Source: Amycolatopsis palatopharyngis | GTDB taxonomy: Bacteria; Actinomycetota; Actinomycetes; Mycobacteriales; Pseudonocardiaceae | DNA: 64,000 nt | Assembly (NCBI RefSeq): GCF_003385185.1 | Contig: NZ_PQHZ01000019.1 | Span: 1 to 64,000 of the forward strand | Direction: 5' to 3' | Shown: positions 5,862-15,428 of the stretch, piece by piece | Numbering within the stretch: the first letter of the stretch is position 1 | Layout of the letters: every line of letters begins with the position of its first letter | The notes under the pieces: generated by a model | What the model was told of the DNA's origin: nothing | The model's input: the letters and a program-made list of their open reading frames with translations, nothing else | Databases searched by the model: none | Program-made: the position numbers and the translations under genes

Positions 5862-8482
5862 CAGCGCCCTGAGCCCGTCTGTGAACTCGATCCCGCACCG
5901 AGCCCGTCGAGGGCCTGTTCGTAGCCGAGCCGGACGTCGTGGGCGATCTCGCCGGAGGAGTCGGGTGCGAGTTCGACCTGGCTGGTCGCGGGCGGGTAGC
6001 CGCTGGCGACGACCGTGTACTCGCCCATCGGCAGGTCGCTCACCGAGTACCTGCCCTCGCCGTCGGTCTTGGTCACAGCCGCCACGTTGCCCTCGGCGTC
6101 GAGCACGGTGATCCGCGCGTCGGGTACCACCCGGTCGCCCTCGGTGCGGGCGACACCGGCCAGCGACACGGCGCCGGTCAGTTCGACGTCGTGGCGCAGC
6201 ACGCCGCTGTCCGGCACGGTCAGCGTGACCGCCGCCGGACGGAGGCGCTCCCCGCTGGCCACCAGCGTGTAGGTCCCCGCGCTCACACCGTGGAAGGTGT
6301 AGGCCCCGTCGGTCTGCGTGATGCAGGCCCCGATGACCTCGCCCCGTTCGTCGGTAAGGGTGACTGTGGCCGAGGCCAGCGCCGTGCCGTGGTTGCCGAG
6401 GCGCACCACCCCGGTCACCTCGCCGGAGCCGGTCAGCGTGATCTCCACGTTCGCCGGGGATTCGCCGACCACCACGCTGGAGGCCTGCGGCTGGTGTCCG
6501 GTGGACGCGACGATCAGGACGTAGGTTCCCGGCCCTGGAGTGGGCACCGTGAACGCACCGTCGGAGTGCCCTGTGCCCCGCGAGACCTGGCGTCCGCGCT
6601 GGTCGATGAGGGTCAGCGCGGCCCCGGCCACCGAGGAACCGTCCTGGCGCCGGACGTGCCCGGCGATCGGCTGCCCGCCGGTTTCGGCAGGACTGCCGAT
6701 CCCGGCCGAACCGTTGGTGATCGGCGCACTCGCGGCCTGGTACTCGCCGTGCCCGTTGCCATCGGCCCGCCAGTGCCTTCCGGCGGCGACGAGTTCACGT
6801 TCCGCTGTCTCGGACTGGATCTTCGCCTCGTCCTCGACGGTCACGGTGGCGGTGTCGGCTTCGCCTTCGAGCAGCGCCTCCCCGCCCTCGACCGGTGCCG
6901 ACGCGGCGGCCGGGCCGCCGGCCAACGGGATCTCCTTCATGAACAGCAGCACCAGGAAGGCCAGCGCCGCCACACCGGCACCGATGTAGAACACCGTGCT
7001 GATCGACTCGGTGAAGCCGATGAAGAATGGCCGGGCCTGTTCGATCGGGAGGCTGTTGAGGAACGAGGAGTCCTCCATGATGTTGCCGCCCGCGCTGTTG
7101 ATCGCACCGGGCGGGAAACCCGCGTCGGCGAAGGCGGTCCTGATGTTGTCGGTCAGCGTGCTGAACAGGATCGACAGGAACACCGCCACACCCAGGGTGC
7201 CGCCGATCTGCCGGAAGAACGTGGCGGACGCGGTGGAGACACCCATGTCCCTGCGCGGCCCGGCGTTCTGCACCGCGATGATCAGGGTCTGCATGCAGCC
7301 ACCGAGCCCGAGGCCGATGACCAGCATGTACGTCAGCGGCTGCCAGATCGGCGAGTTCCACTCCACCTGGGCGAACATGAGCAGACCTGCCGACATCAGC
7401 GCGGTGCCGATGACCGGGAAGATCTTGTAGCGGCCGGTGCGCGAGGTGAGCTGACCCGAGATCACCGAGGCGGACATGATTCCCGCCATCAGCGGCAGCA
7501 TCAGCAGACCCGACTCGGTCGGCGTGTAGCCCTGGACGATCTGCAGGTACTGCGGGACGAGCGTGATGGCGCCGAACATCGCGACACCGACGATGACGCC
7601 GCCGACGATCGCGACACTGAACGTGGAGTTGCGGAACAGCCGCAGTGGGATCAGCGCGGCGTCCTTCATCCGGTTCTCGATGAACAGGAAGAGCAGCAGC
7701 CCGAACGCGCCGATGGCGTAGCAGGCGATGGCGCGGTCGGAGTTCCAGCCCCACTGGCGGCCCTGCTCGGCGATCAGCAGCAGCGGCACCAGGGTGATCA
7801 CCAGCGCCAGAGCGCCCCACCAGTCGATCTTGTGGGTGTGTCGCTCGTGCGGGACGTTGAGCACCTTGGCGACGACGAACAGCGCGATGGCGCCGAGCGG
7901 CACGTTCACCAGGAAGACCCAGCGCCAGCCCGCGATGCCGGCGAACGAGTCCAGTCCGGCGAAGAAGCCACCGAGCACCGGGCCGAGCACCGTGGAAGTG
8001 CCGAACACGGCGAGGAAGTAGCCCTGGTACTTGGCCCGCTGCCGGGCCGGGACGACGTCCCCGAGAATGGTCAGGGCCAGCGACATCAGGCCACCTGCGC
8101 CGAGGCCCTGGATGGCCCGGAACGCGGCCAGCTGATACATCGACTGCGCGAATGTGGCGGCGATGGACCCGGCCACGAAGATCGTGATGGCCGCCAGATA
8201 GAACGGTTTGCGCCCGTAGATGTCGGACAGCTTGCCGTAGAGCGGAGTCGCGATCGTCGCGGTGATCAAGTACGCGGTGGTGATCCACGCCTGCAGGCTC
8301 AGCCCGTCCAGGTCGTCGGCGATGGTGCGGATCGACGTTCCGACGATGGTCTGGTCCAGCGCCGCGAGGAACATCCCCGTCATCAGGCCGATCAGGATGA
8401 CGACGATCTGCCGGTGCGTCAGGTTCGGCTCGGCGACGTCGTCCTGTGGTGCCGCCGGTGACCCTTCGGCGGTGGTGCTCAT
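5861..8482 (-). CDS. DHA2-family drug/H+ MFS exporter with C-terminal carboxypeptidase-regulatory-like repeats
   Basis: Multidrug or lipid exporter of the 14-helix EmrB/QacA group. I count 14 hydrophobic segments between residues about 25 and 525. They include the DHA2 motif A region GKLSDIYGRKPF, motif C (TSTVLGPVLGGFFAG) and LDQTIVGTSI in helix 1. A hydrophilic linker follows, then three tandem repeats of about 80 residues (roughly 608-690, 692-770, 772-850). Each begins like VxGVVRLGNHGTALASATVTL and contains a GxYTLVASG strand. At 873 residues the protein is about 350 longer than typical family members. A C-terminus after 14 helices should be cytoplasmic, which is unusual for this beta-sandwich. 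It overlaps marR by four bases and abuts the YceI gene. Confidence 0.92.
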   Translation of the reverse strand: MSTTAEGSPAAPQDDVAEPNLTHRQIVVILIGLMTGMFLAALDQTIVGTSIRTIADDLDGLSLQAWITTAYLITATIATPLYGKLSDIYGRKPFYLAAITIFVAGSIAATFAQSMYQLAAFRAIQGLGAGGLMSLALTILGDVVPARQRAKYQGYFLAVFGTSTVLGPVLGGFFAGLDSFAGIAGWRWVFLVNVPLGAIALFVVAKVLNVPHERHTHKIDWWGALALVITLVPLLLIAEQGRQWGWNSDRAIACYAIGAFGLLLFLFIENRMKDAALIPLRLFRNSTFSVAIVGGVIVGVAMFGAITLVPQYLQIVQGYTPTESGLLMLPLMAGIMSASVISGQLTSRTGRYKIFPVIGTALMSAGLLMFAQVEWNSPIWQPLTYMLVIGLGLGGCMQTLIIAVQNAGPRRDMGVSTASATFFRQIGGTLGVAVFLSILFSTLTDNIRTAFADAGFPPGAINSAGGNIMEDSSFLNSLPIEQARPFFIGFTESISTVFYIGAGVAALAFLVLLFMKEIPLAGGPAAASAPVEGGEALLEGEADTATVTVEDEAKIQSETAERELVAAGRHWRADGNGHGEYQAASAPITNGSAGIGSPAETGGQPIAGHVRRQDGSSVAGAALTLIDQRGRQVSRGTGHSDGAFTVPTPGPGTYVLIVASTGHQPQASSVVVGESPANVEITLTGSGEVTGVVRLGNHGTALASATVTLTDERGEVIGACITQTDGAYTFHGVSAGTYTLVASGERLRPAAVTLTVPDSGVLRHDVELTGAVSLAGVARTEGDRVVPDARITVLDAEGNVAAVTKTDGEGRYSVSDLPMGEYTVVASGYPPATSQVELAPDSSGEIAHDVRLGYEQALDGLGAGSSSQTGSGR

Positions 8483-9030
8483 ACGTTGTCCCCCTGCTTC
8501 TGGTTCGTTTGCTGTGCCGCGGCGCCCTCGACGAGATACGGCGCGGTGTCCTCGATGCCGGTGTTGAGGCGGTCGAACAGGGCGTTGAGCGTTGCCCTGT
8601 CCTCCTCCGGCCAGTCGGCGACGACCCGGGCCAGCCAGTGGTTGCGCTGTCTGCGGTTCTCCTCGAACACCCGCATGCCCTCGTCGGTCACGGCGAGCAG
8701 ACAGGCCCGTCCGTCCTCGGGGTCAGCGGTCCGCTCGACCAGGCCGTGCTGGACGAGCGAACTGCTCTGCCTGCTGATGGTGGAGATGTCGGAGTGCAGC
8801 GATTCGGCGAGCTTGCTGGTGCGCTGTGGCCCGTCCTGCACCAGGCAGAACAGGAGGGCATAGGCGGCACGTTCGATGCCGTCCGGGCCGTGCTTCGCGA
8901 CCTGCGACTTGGCGCGCGTGATGAGCCGCATGAAGCGGACGAGCTGGCGGCCGAGCTCGTCGGCGTTGGCCAGCTCGGCATCGGTGGGCTGGTACGCGGG
9001 CGCGTCGGCCTGCGTCGCGGAAGTAGTCAT
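8479..9030 (-). CDS. MarR-family transcriptional regulator
   Basis: Winged-helix repressor of 183 residues. The MarR domain includes SKLAESLHSDISTISRQSSSLVQHGLVER as recognition helix and wing, and DPEDGRACLLAVTDEG as the wing strand. ATG 9030 is the only plausible start. It is the first gene of the marR-exporter-yceI operon and overlaps the exporter by four bases (ATGA). By analogy with EmrR-type systems it probably represses the operon and responds to an exported phenolic or lipophilic compound. The divergent region upstream holds symmetric elements that could be its operator. Confidence 0.9.
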   Translation of the reverse strand: MTTSATQADAPAYQPTDAELANADELGRQLVRFMRLITRAKSQVAKHGPDGIERAAYALLFCLVQDGPQRTSKLAESLHSDISTISRQSSSLVQHGLVERTADPEDGRACLLAVTDEGMRVFEENRRQRNHWLARVVADWPEEDRATLNALFDRLNTGIEDTAPYLVEGAAAQQTNQKQGDNV

Positions 9031-9055
9031 GGCGGGTCTTTCGCAGAGAAATGTC

Positions 9056-9127
9056 TTATTTGACGGCTACAACTAGTTGCTTAAGGCAAGGATGTCCCCA
9101 GCGGAGATGGTTGTGCAAGTCAAATAA
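9056..9127. promoter_or_regulatory. Divergent control region with 9-bp inverted repeat and CAACTAGTTG palindrome
   Basis: The perfect inverted pair TTATTTGAC (9056-9064) and GTCAAATAA (9119-9127) encloses the 10-bp palindrome CAACTAGTTG (9070-9079). This AT-rich stretch lies immediately upstream of marR and before the multicopper oxidase. It is a reasonable MarR operator/promoter candidate. Binding is inferred, and no certain -35/-10 pair was assigned. Confidence 0.5.
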
Positions 9128-9313
9128 CCCGGTTTGTGGCCGATACCACGTTAGTTGTCACACGCAAGTGTTATGGCGAGGTCGTGCAGAGTTCCGGCAG
9201 CCGATGGTGTCCGGACAACCGGGGCAGTAAGGGAGTCTCAGGGTCGGTTTTCCGGGTCTTGGCCAGGGCTTTTCCCGAAGCGGTACGCCCAGCGCGGCTG
9301 GTCTCCTCGTGAG

Positions 9314-10897
9314 GTGAAAACGAACCCCGCATGGCCCCGGCGCGTCTGGCGCCGGCGCGGCCCCTTCGGCAAACTCGTCCTGCTTCTGGTGCTCGCCCTC
9401 GTGCCCGTCGGTGTCTTCTTCGCCGGGGCGTTCGGCCTCAACTACCTCAACTCGAAAATCAGCAACGTCGGTGAGCTGGCGTTCGAGAACCCGGTGGACG
9501 TTCCACCGGTGCTGGAACCACGGGTGGACTCCGACGGTCGTAAGCATTTCGACCTGCGTCTGCAGACCGGTCGCAGCGAACTCCTGCCGGGCCGCAGTAC
9601 CGAGACCTGGGGCGTGAACGGCGCCTACCTCGGCCCGACGATCCGCGCTCGGACCGGCGACGACGTCACGATGCACGTTCGCAACGACCTGCCCGAGGCG
9701 TCGTCGCTGCACTGGCACGGCATGCGCCTGCCGGCGAAGATGGACGGCGGGCCGCATCAGGAGGTCGCCCCCGGCGACACCTGGTCTCCACACTGGACGG
9801 TCAAACAGCCTGCGGCGAGCCTCTGGTATCACCCGCATCCGCATGGGAAGACGGCGAAACACGTCTACCGTGGGGTGTCCGGGATGTTCCTGATCGACGA
9901 CGAGGAGTCGGACGAACTCGGTCTGCCCGACGAATACGGTGTGGACGACATCCCGCTCGTAATCCAGGACAAGAAGTTCACCGAGGACGGCGCATTGGAC
10001 CCCGGTGAGATGTCTGCTTTGGACGAGGCTGTCTCGGGCAGTACCGGCATTCTCGGCGACACGATCCTGGTCAACGGCACGTACGATCCGCACTTCCAGG
10101 CATCGCGCACCCTGACCCGGTTTCGGGTGCTCAACGGCTCGCCCGCCCGCATCTACAACCTCGGCTTCGATGACGGCCGTAGCTTCCAGGTCGTCGGCAC
10201 CGACAGCGGTCTGCTGCCCGCCCCACAGGAGCGTGAGCGTGTCGTGGTGTCGCCGGGGGAGCGGGTGGAACTGGTGGTACGGCTGGAACCGGGTGATTCT
10301 CCTGTTCTGCGCAGCTTCCCCGGCGGCGTCGGCGCGGGTTTTCCACAGGACCGGTTCGCGGGTGACGACGACACGCTGGACCTCATCCAGCTACGTGCCC
10401 CGGCGACCCTCGAGCCCAGCCAGGACATCCCGGAGACGCTCGCGGAGGGCGAGCGACTTACGGCGCCGCCGGACGCGCGGGTGCGCGAGTTCAAACTCGG
10501 CGGAACCAGCCGCATCAACGGCGAGCGGATGGACATGGCGCGTATCGACGAGGTGGTGCCCGCGGGCGCCGTCGAGATCTGGGAGGTGCGCGGGGGCGGG
10601 AGCCCGCACAGCTTCCACATCCACGACGTCGCGTTCCGCATCCTGGATATCGACGGCGAACCGCCGCCCGCCTGGCTGGCCGGGCGCAAGGACACCGTGT
10701 ACCTGCAGCCGGGCAAACGGTTCAGGCTCGTGGTGGAGTTCGGCACGGACGCCGATCCCGAGGTGCCGTACATGTATCACTGCCACCTGCTCTATCACGA
10801 GGACAACGGCATGATGGGCCAGTTCGTGATCGTCGAGCCCGGCCGGGAGGACGAGGTGCCGCGCACACTCGACATGGCCGGGCATCACCACGGCTGA
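9314..10897 (+). CDS. Multicopper oxidase, membrane-anchored
   Basis: Laccase/CueO/CotA-like enzyme that oxidises metals or phenolics while reducing O2 to water. All four copper-ligand motifs are visible: HWHG (133-136), HPHPHG (173-178), HSFHIH (432-437) and HCHLLYHEDNGM (from 489). The last carries the Cys-His type 1 ligands and a Met. A single hydrophobic segment near residues 20-45 (KLVLLLVLALVPVGVFFAG) after an Arg-rich start suggests an N-terminal anchor with the enzyme outside the membrane. GTG 9314 is chosen over ATG 9155 because the intervening residues look non-coding. The ribosome-binding site is weak. Length is about 527 residues. Confidence 0.9.
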   Translation: MKTNPAWPRRVWRRRGPFGKLVLLLVLALVPVGVFFAGAFGLNYLNSKISNVGELAFENPVDVPPVLEPRVDSDGRKHFDLRLQTGRSELLPGRSTETWGVNGAYLGPTIRARTGDDVTMHVRNDLPEASSLHWHGMRLPAKMDGGPHQEVAPGDTWSPHWTVKQPAASLWYHPHPHGKTAKHVYRGVSGMFLIDDEESDELGLPDEYGVDDIPLVIQDKKFTEDGALDPGEMSALDEAVSGSTGILGDTILVNGTYDPHFQASRTLTRFRVLNGSPARIYNLGFDDGRSFQVVGTDSGLLPAPQERERVVVSPGERVELVVRLEPGDSPVLRSFPGGVGAGFPQDRFAGDDDTLDLIQLRAPATLEPSQDIPETLAEGERLTAPPDARVREFKLGGTSRINGERMDMARIDEVVPAGAVEIWEVRGGGSPHSFHIHDVAFRILDIDGEPPPAWLAGRKDTVYLQPGKRFRLVVEFGTDADPEVPYMYHCHLLYHEDNGMMGQFVIVEPGREDEVPRTLDMAGHHHG

Positions 10898-10899
10898 TC

Positions 10900-11190
10900 T
10901 CAGCCCCGCCAGCGCATGCGGATCGAACCGAGTAGCTCGCCCTTGCCCGCCGAGGTGGCGCCCGTTCGCCACACCGCGACCACCCAGGTGCCGGGGTGTG
11001 CGCGGGCGCGGGCGAGGTAGTCCTCGGCGCAGGCGTGGGTGTAGCGGGCGAACCACTGCTCACGGGTGACGCCCTTGTACTTCAGCGTCCACCCGGCATC
11101 TTCCACCAGTTCGGTGTGCTCGTGCAGGCGGTGTCCTTTCGCGAGTTCGCGGCGGTACTCGATGCGGTGCCAGTAGTCCCAGGTCGGCAT
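10900..11190 (-). CDS. Conserved-looking hypothetical protein
   Basis: A 96-residue reading from ATG 11190 beginning MPTWDYWHRIEYRREL and rich in Trp, Arg and Tyr. I do not recognise a domain. It is convergent with the multicopper oxidase and divergent from the XRE regulator, whose promoter must lie in 11191-11298. The composition looks protein-like, but the start is uncertain and similarity to the coding strand continues a little upstream without a good start codon. Confidence 0.55.
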   Translation of the reverse strand: MPTWDYWHRIEYRRELAKGHRLHEHTELVEDAGWTLKYKGVTREQWFARYTHACAEDYLARARAHPGTWVVAVWRTGATSAGKGELLGSIRMRWRG

Positions 11191-11298
11191 TGGATCGAGG
11201 ATGCGAACGGAAACCAGGGCGGGATCGGCGTTGCGGAATTCCGCTGTGGACCTTCCGCGCGGATGATTGCGAGCACACCGTGTATCGGGAGGTGACCG

Positions 11299-12144
11299 GT
11301 GAGTGAGCAGCAGTCCCCGCCGTTTCGACGCCGACGGCTCGGCCGGACGCTGCGTGACCTGCGCGAGTCGGCCCGCATGTCCCCGGCGGAGGTCTGCGCG
11401 CGCCTGGAGTTCTCGCCCGCCCGGCTGAGCCGGATGGAGAACGGGCAGACCGCGCCGGACATCGTGATCGTGAAGAGCCTGCTGGACGAGTACGGCATCC
11501 CGGTCAACGACTGGGAGCCCTACCTGGAACTGGCGCGGGAGGCGAAGCAGAAGGGCTGGTGGCAGGCACACGGCCTGCCCGCGATGGGATATGTCGCCCT
11601 GGAGGCAGCGGCGAATTCGGTGTGGGATTTCGCTTTGGCGTATGTGCCCGGCCTGCTCCAGAGCAGGGGATACGTGGAAGCTGTTCTCCGTGCGTCGACT
11701 CTGCGGCGGACCGAGCAGCAGGTACAAGACCAGATCGCAGTAAGAATGCGCCGTCAGCATCGGCTGTTGAGTGAGGATGGCGGGCTAGAACTGATCGCTG
11801 TCGTGGACGAGGGTGTGCTCCATCGGACGGTCGGCGGACTTGAGGTGATGCGCGATCAGTTGCGGCACATCACCAATCTGGCAGCAACGCCCACAGTCAC
11901 AGTGCACGTCGTACCTTCCACGGTAGGAGTACATGTCGGCATGGAGGGTGCCTTCACTGTCCTGGCGTTTCCTGAGGCCGACGATCCTGATATCGCCTAC
12001 CTCGAACACGTGACCGGAGCACTTCAACTGGAGAAGAAGGACGAGGTTCGCGCTTGTAGACTTACGTTCGAATTGTTGCGGAACCAAGCACTCGACCCAA
12101 CCGATTCGATTGGGTTGATCAAGCGGTTGGCGCAGGAGATGTAG
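11299..12144 (+). CDS. XRE-family regulator with DUF5753 domain
   Basis: Helix-turn-helix protein of 281 residues. The HTH (LGRTLRDLRESARMSPAEVCARLEFSPARLSRMENGQ) covers about residues 11-50. The remainder is the DUF5753-type sensor domain (VWDFALAYVPGLLQSRGYVEAVLR, HRLLSEDGGLELIAVVDEGVLHR). Such proteins are very numerous in Streptomyces and relatives and pair with small DUF397 proteins, as here, in WhiJ/Scr1-like modules linked to development or toxin-antitoxin behaviour. GTG 11299 follows GGGAGGTGACC. The C-terminal part is less GC-rich than its neighbours. Confidence 0.9.
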   Translation: MSEQQSPPFRRRRLGRTLRDLRESARMSPAEVCARLEFSPARLSRMENGQTAPDIVIVKSLLDEYGIPVNDWEPYLELAREAKQKGWWQAHGLPAMGYVALEAAANSVWDFALAYVPGLLQSRGYVEAVLRASTLRRTEQQVQDQIAVRMRRQHRLLSEDGGLELIAVVDEGVLHRTVGGLEVMRDQLRHITNLAATPTVTVHVVPSTVGVHVGMEGAFTVLAFPEADDPDIAYLEHVTGALQLEKKDEVRACRLTFELLRNQALDPTDSIGLIKRLAQEM

Positions 12145-12161
12145 TTCGACCAAGCGAGGCG

Positions 12162-12371
12162 ATGCCGTTGTCCAGGCCCTGGCACGTGGGCGCGCGGTGG
12201 CGCAGCAGTAGCTACAGCGGTCACGGAAACGACGGCAACTGCGTCGAGGTCGCCTACCCCGGCCCCACGGTCGCCATCCGCGACTCCAAGTCCCCCACGA
12301 ACGGCACCCTCGTCCTCCCGCCCGCAGCCTGGTCGCACTTTCTCGCCGAAGTGTCGTCCCCCAGCGCCTAG
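12162..12371 (+). CDS. DUF397-domain small protein
   Basis: A 69-residue protein with the DUF397 pattern RWRSSSYSG...GNCVEVAYPGPTVAIRDSKSP...LVLPPAAWSHFL. It starts 17 bases after the XRE/DUF5753 gene and is surely its partner. Family knowledge suggests the pair acts as regulator and small effector, with BldB as the best-known relative of this protein type. No catalytic motif is visible. Confidence 0.88.
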   Translation: MPLSRPWHVGARWRSSSYSGHGNDGNCVEVAYPGPTVAIRDSKSPTNGTLVLPPAAWSHFLAEVSSPSA

Positions 12372-12511
12372 TCGGCCTAGCTCTGCCCAATATTGCCCAA
12401 CTTGGGTTCTGCACTCGGCTTCGCCAATGCCCGCCTCGTTGCCAGCACCACAAGGCTTATAAGTCGTTCCGCTGCGGGAATTCGTTGGCGAGTTCGTGTG
12501 TTGAGTGAGCC

Positions 12512-12937
12512 ATGGCACAGGATCAGGCGCTCCACGACCTCCTCGCCTCACGCATGCTCAGCGTGCTGGTGACGCTCAAGCGGGACGGGCGGCCGCAGCT
12601 GTCCAACGTCCTGCACCACTACGACCGCGACGCGGGCGTCATCCGCGTTTCGCTCACCGACAGCCGGGCGAAGACCAAGAACGCGCGCCGCGATCCGCGC
12701 GTCAGCCTGCACGTCTCCAGTGCGGAAGGCTGGTCCTACGCGGTCGCCGAAGGCACCGCAGAGCTGTCGGAGGTCGCCCGCGACCCACAGGACGCGGCGG
12801 TCGAGGAACTCGTGCAGCTCTACCGTGACCTGCAGGGCGAGCACCCGGACTGGGACGAGTACCGCGCCGCGATGGTCGCCGAAGGCAGGCTGGTGCTGCG
12901 CCTGCACGTCGAGCGCGTCTACGGCGCGGCGGGCTGA
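12512..12937 (+). CDS. PPOX-class F420-dependent oxidoreductase
   Basis: Split-barrel flavin/deazaflavin enzyme of 141 residues (pyridoxamine 5'-phosphate oxidase fold). Recognisable segments are LVTLKRDGRPQLSNVLHHYD, IRVSLTDSRAKTKNARRDPRVSLHV and a C-terminal RLVLRLHVERVYG. The TKNARRDPRVSL stretch is typical of the actinobacterial F420-binding group. Substrates of these reductases are mostly unknown. It is monocistronic and convergent with the helix-hairpin-helix gene. Confidence 0.85.
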   Translation: MAQDQALHDLLASRMLSVLVTLKRDGRPQLSNVLHHYDRDAGVIRVSLTDSRAKTKNARRDPRVSLHVSSAEGWSYAVAEGTAELSEVARDPQDAAVEELVQLYRDLQGEHPDWDEYRAAMVAEGRLVLRLHVERVYGAAG

Positions 12938-12947
12938 CGCACGCTGC

Positions 12948-13154
12948 CTACTCGCGGAACGCCAGGCCTCTTGCTGTCAGTTCCTCGCGCAGGATTCTGA
13001 TCGCCTTCGGGCCGACGCCGTGCAGTGCAAGGAGGTCGGCCTCCCTGGCCTCGGTGAGTTGGGTCAGTCGAATGAGCCCGGCATCGGTCAGCGCTCGTGT
13101 CGCGGGCTGACCTATCGCCCTCGGAAGTTCGTCGTTCTGTTCGCCACTCGCCAT
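12948..13154 (-). CDS. Small helix-hairpin-helix protein
   Basis: A 68-residue protein whose C-terminal half holds a helix-hairpin-helix-like segment (LTQLTEAREADLLALHGVGPKAIRILREEL), similar to those in DNA-binding and RNA polymerase alpha C-terminal folds. ATG 13154 is preceded by a strong GGAGGAG. It lies downstream of the epoxide hydrolase gene on the same strand after a 77-base gap. A DNA-binding role is inferred. Confidence 0.75.
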   Translation of the reverse strand: MASGEQNDELPRAIGQPATRALTDAGLIRLTQLTEAREADLLALHGVGPKAIRILREELTARGLAFRE

Positions 13155-13231
13155 GTAACTCCTCCGGTTCGCACGCGGGGCCATGATCGCAGGTTCGGCG
13201 AGCCGTTGTGGCTCGCCGAACCGGAACGGTC

Positions 13232-14413
13232 TCAGCGCACCGTGCGGAAGAACTCTCGTACATCGCCGGTGAGCAGGTCGGGTGTCTCCATCGCCGGGAA
13301 GTGCCCGCCGCGGTCGAACTCCGTCCAGCGCGCGACCTGCTTGTCCGGGTCGAGCACGCTGCGGATGCTGGTGTCGGTCGCGAACACCGCGACCGCCTGT
13401 GGCTGCGCGGGAGCCGGTGGCGCGCTGCTCTCGTCCGCGTTGGCGTACAGCTCGCGATAGGCCTGCATGCCCTCGTAGACCGTGTGCGCCGACGAAGCCC
13501 CGCTCCCGGTGAACCAGTACAGGCTGACCGTCGTCAGCAGGAAGTCCCGATCGACGGTGCCGTCCGGCCCCTTGATCGCCGGGTCCACCCACTGCTCGAA
13601 CTTCTCCGCGATCCAGGCCAGTTGCCCGATCGGTGAGTCGTTCAGCGAGTAGGCCAGTGTTTGCGGCCGTGTCGCCTGCAGGTGGAGGTAACCCATGCCG
13701 TCGGTCCGCATCTCGTTGAATCGCTTCGCCCGCTCGGTGTCCGATTCGGACAGCCCGGCCGTGTCCAGCGGTGGGCCGAACGGGTAAGACGCGGGTCCGT
13801 TGATGTGGGTGGCGACCACGCGATGCGGCGCGACCATCCCCAGCAACATCGTCACACCCCCGCCGACATCACCACCCTGGGCCGCGAACCGCTCGTAACC
13901 GAGCCGGGTCATCAGTTCCGCGAACGCGTTCGCCACCCGGAACAGGTTGCCCCAGCCCGCCTCCTCGACGGGCGTGGAGAAACCGAATCCCGGCAGCGAG
14001 GGAATCACCACGTGGAAGGCGTCCGCCGGATCGCCGCCGTGGGCCTTCGGGTCGGTCAACGGGCCGATCATCTCCAGGAAGTCCGCAAAGGAACCCGGCC
14101 AGCCGTGGGTGAGAACCAATGGCAGCGCGTCCGGTTCAGGCGAGCGGACATGCAGGAAATGGATGTCCAGCCCGTCGATGTTGGTGACGTACTGGGGGAA
14201 CTCGTTGAGTCGGCGTTCCTGTGCCCGCCAGTCGAAGTCATCGGCCCAGTACTCGGCCAGCTCCCTGAGGTAGTTCAGCGGTACCCCACGCTCCCAACCG
14301 GTGCCGGAGATCTGCCGAGGCCAGCGAGCGCCTGCCAGCCTGGCGTGCAGGTCGTCGAGCTCGGCCTGCGGAATGTCGATGCGGAAGGGGCGGATTTCCG
14401 TGTTGGTTTCCAT
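13232..14413 (-). CDS. Epoxide hydrolase (alpha/beta hydrolase with EHN domain)
   Basis: Hydrolyses epoxides to diols through an aspartyl ester intermediate. The N-terminal epoxide hydrolase domain covers residues 5-110 ([36 protein letters not shown]). It is followed by the oxyanion motif HGWPGS (103-108), the nucleophile region GGDVGG (Asp182), a lid region and a late His ([14 protein letters not shown]). ATG 14413 gives 393 residues, normal for microsomal-type bacterial enzymes. It is divergent from a WYL regulator across 61 bases, which suggests control by it. Confidence 0.92.
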   Translation of the reverse strand: METNTEIRPFRIDIPQAELDDLHARLAGARWPRQISGTGWERGVPLNYLRELAEYWADDFDWRAQERRLNEFPQYVTNIDGLDIHFLHVRSPEPDALPLVLTHGWPGSFADFLEMIGPLTDPKAHGGDPADAFHVVIPSLPGFGFSTPVEEAGWGNLFRVANAFAELMTRLGYERFAAQGGDVGGGVTMLLGMVAPHRVVATHINGPASYPFGPPLDTAGLSESDTERAKRFNEMRTDGMGYLHLQATRPQTLAYSLNDSPIGQLAWIAEKFEQWVDPAIKGPDGTVDRDFLLTTVSLYWFTGSGASSAHTVYEGMQAYRELYANADESSAPPAPAQPQAVAVFATDTSIRSVLDPDKQVARWTEFDRGGHFPAMETPDLLTGDVREFFRTVR

Positions 14414-14474
14414 GCCGGGAACGTTAGGAGCGAAACAGGCACGTTCAGTTCCTGTTTCCGGGGACACTCGAAAG

Positions 14475-15428
14475 ATGGCCGACACTCCACAGCGCTTGCT
14501 GCGCCTGCTCGCCCTGCTGCAGACCCCGAAGGACTGGACCGGGCCCGAGCTGGCCGGGCGCCTCGAGGTGACCGTTCGCACCATCCGTAACGACGTGGAG
14601 CGGCTGCGCGAACTCGGCTATCCCGTGCACGGGTTGCGGGGCGTGACCGGTGGTTACCGCCTCGGCGCGGGCGCCGCCCTGCCACCGCTGCTCCTGGACG
14701 ACGACGAGGCGGTCGCGGTCGCCGTCGGGCTGCGTCTCGGCACCGGGCAGGGTGCGGTTACCGGCATCGAAGAGACCTCGCTGCGCGCGCTGGCCAAGCT
14801 GGAACGGATGCTGCCCGCGCGTCTGCGCAGGCGGGTCAACAGCCTGCGGACCTACCTGGTGCCCCTTCCCGGCACCGGTCCGACGGTCGACGCGGGCGCG
14901 CTCACCGCCATGGTCGCGGCGGCCCGCGACCACGAGCGCCTGCGCTTCGACTACACCGGGCACGACGGCACCGAGACCAACCGCGACGTCGAACCGCACC
15001 GGCTCGTGCACGCCCGTGGCCGCTGGTATCTGGTCGCCTGGGACGTGGGCCGCGCGGACTGGCGCACCTTCCGAGCCGACCGGATCCGCCTGCGGATCCC
15101 GAACGGCCCTCGATTCGTGCTTCGCGAGGACCCCGGTGGCGACGTCGCGGACTACGTCAGCCGGGGTCTCGCCACCGCGCCATGGCAGTTGCGCGCGCGG
15201 ATCACGGTTCACGCGCCCGCGGCGGTGGTCCGGCAGAAGGTGCCCTCCGTCGTATCGGTGGAAGTGGTGGACGAGAACACCTGCGTCATCACCGCGGGCT
15301 CGGATTCACCACAGTTCCTCGTGCACTACCTCGTCCAGCTCGACGCCGACTTCGAGGTCACCGAGCCGGCCGAGCTCGTCGAGTACGTCAGGAAACTGGC
15401 ACGCCGCTTCCAGCGTGCGACGCCCTAG
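14475..15428 (+). CDS. HTH/WYL-domain transcriptional regulator
   Basis: DeoR-like winged helix at the N-terminus ([44 protein letters not shown]) followed by a WYL ligand-sensing domain ([29 protein letters not shown]), 317 residues in all. The [20 protein letters not shown] linker is typical of this family. It is divergent from the epoxide hydrolase. Its stop overlaps the stop of the convergent tetR gene by three to four bases (ctag). Confidence 0.9.
   Translation: MADTPQRLLRLLALLQTPKDWTGPELAGRLEVTVRTIRNDVERLRELGYPVHGLRGVTGGYRLGAGAALPPLLLDDDEAVAVAVGLRLGTGQGAVTGIEETSLRALAKLERMLPARLRRRVNSLRTYLVPLPGTGPTVDAGALTAMVAAARDHERLRFDYTGHDGTETNRDVEPHRLVHARGRWYLVAWDVGRADWRTFRADRIRLRIPNGPRFVLREDPGGDVADYVSRGLATAPWQLRARITVHAPAAVVRQKVPSVVSVEVVDENTCVITAGSDSPQFLVHYLVQLDADFEVTEPAELVEYVRKLARRFQRATP

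Noticed and set aside
5939..8461. Long open frame of 840 codons antisense to the DHA2 exporter
   Set aside because: It is the mirror of a strongly supported exporter, with GC-rich, repetitive composition and no domain. High-GC genes often open such shadow frames.
9155..9313. Extended multicopper oxidase start at ATG 9155
   Set aside because: The added residues do not resemble a signal peptide, and GTG 9314 places the Arg-rich end and anchor properly.
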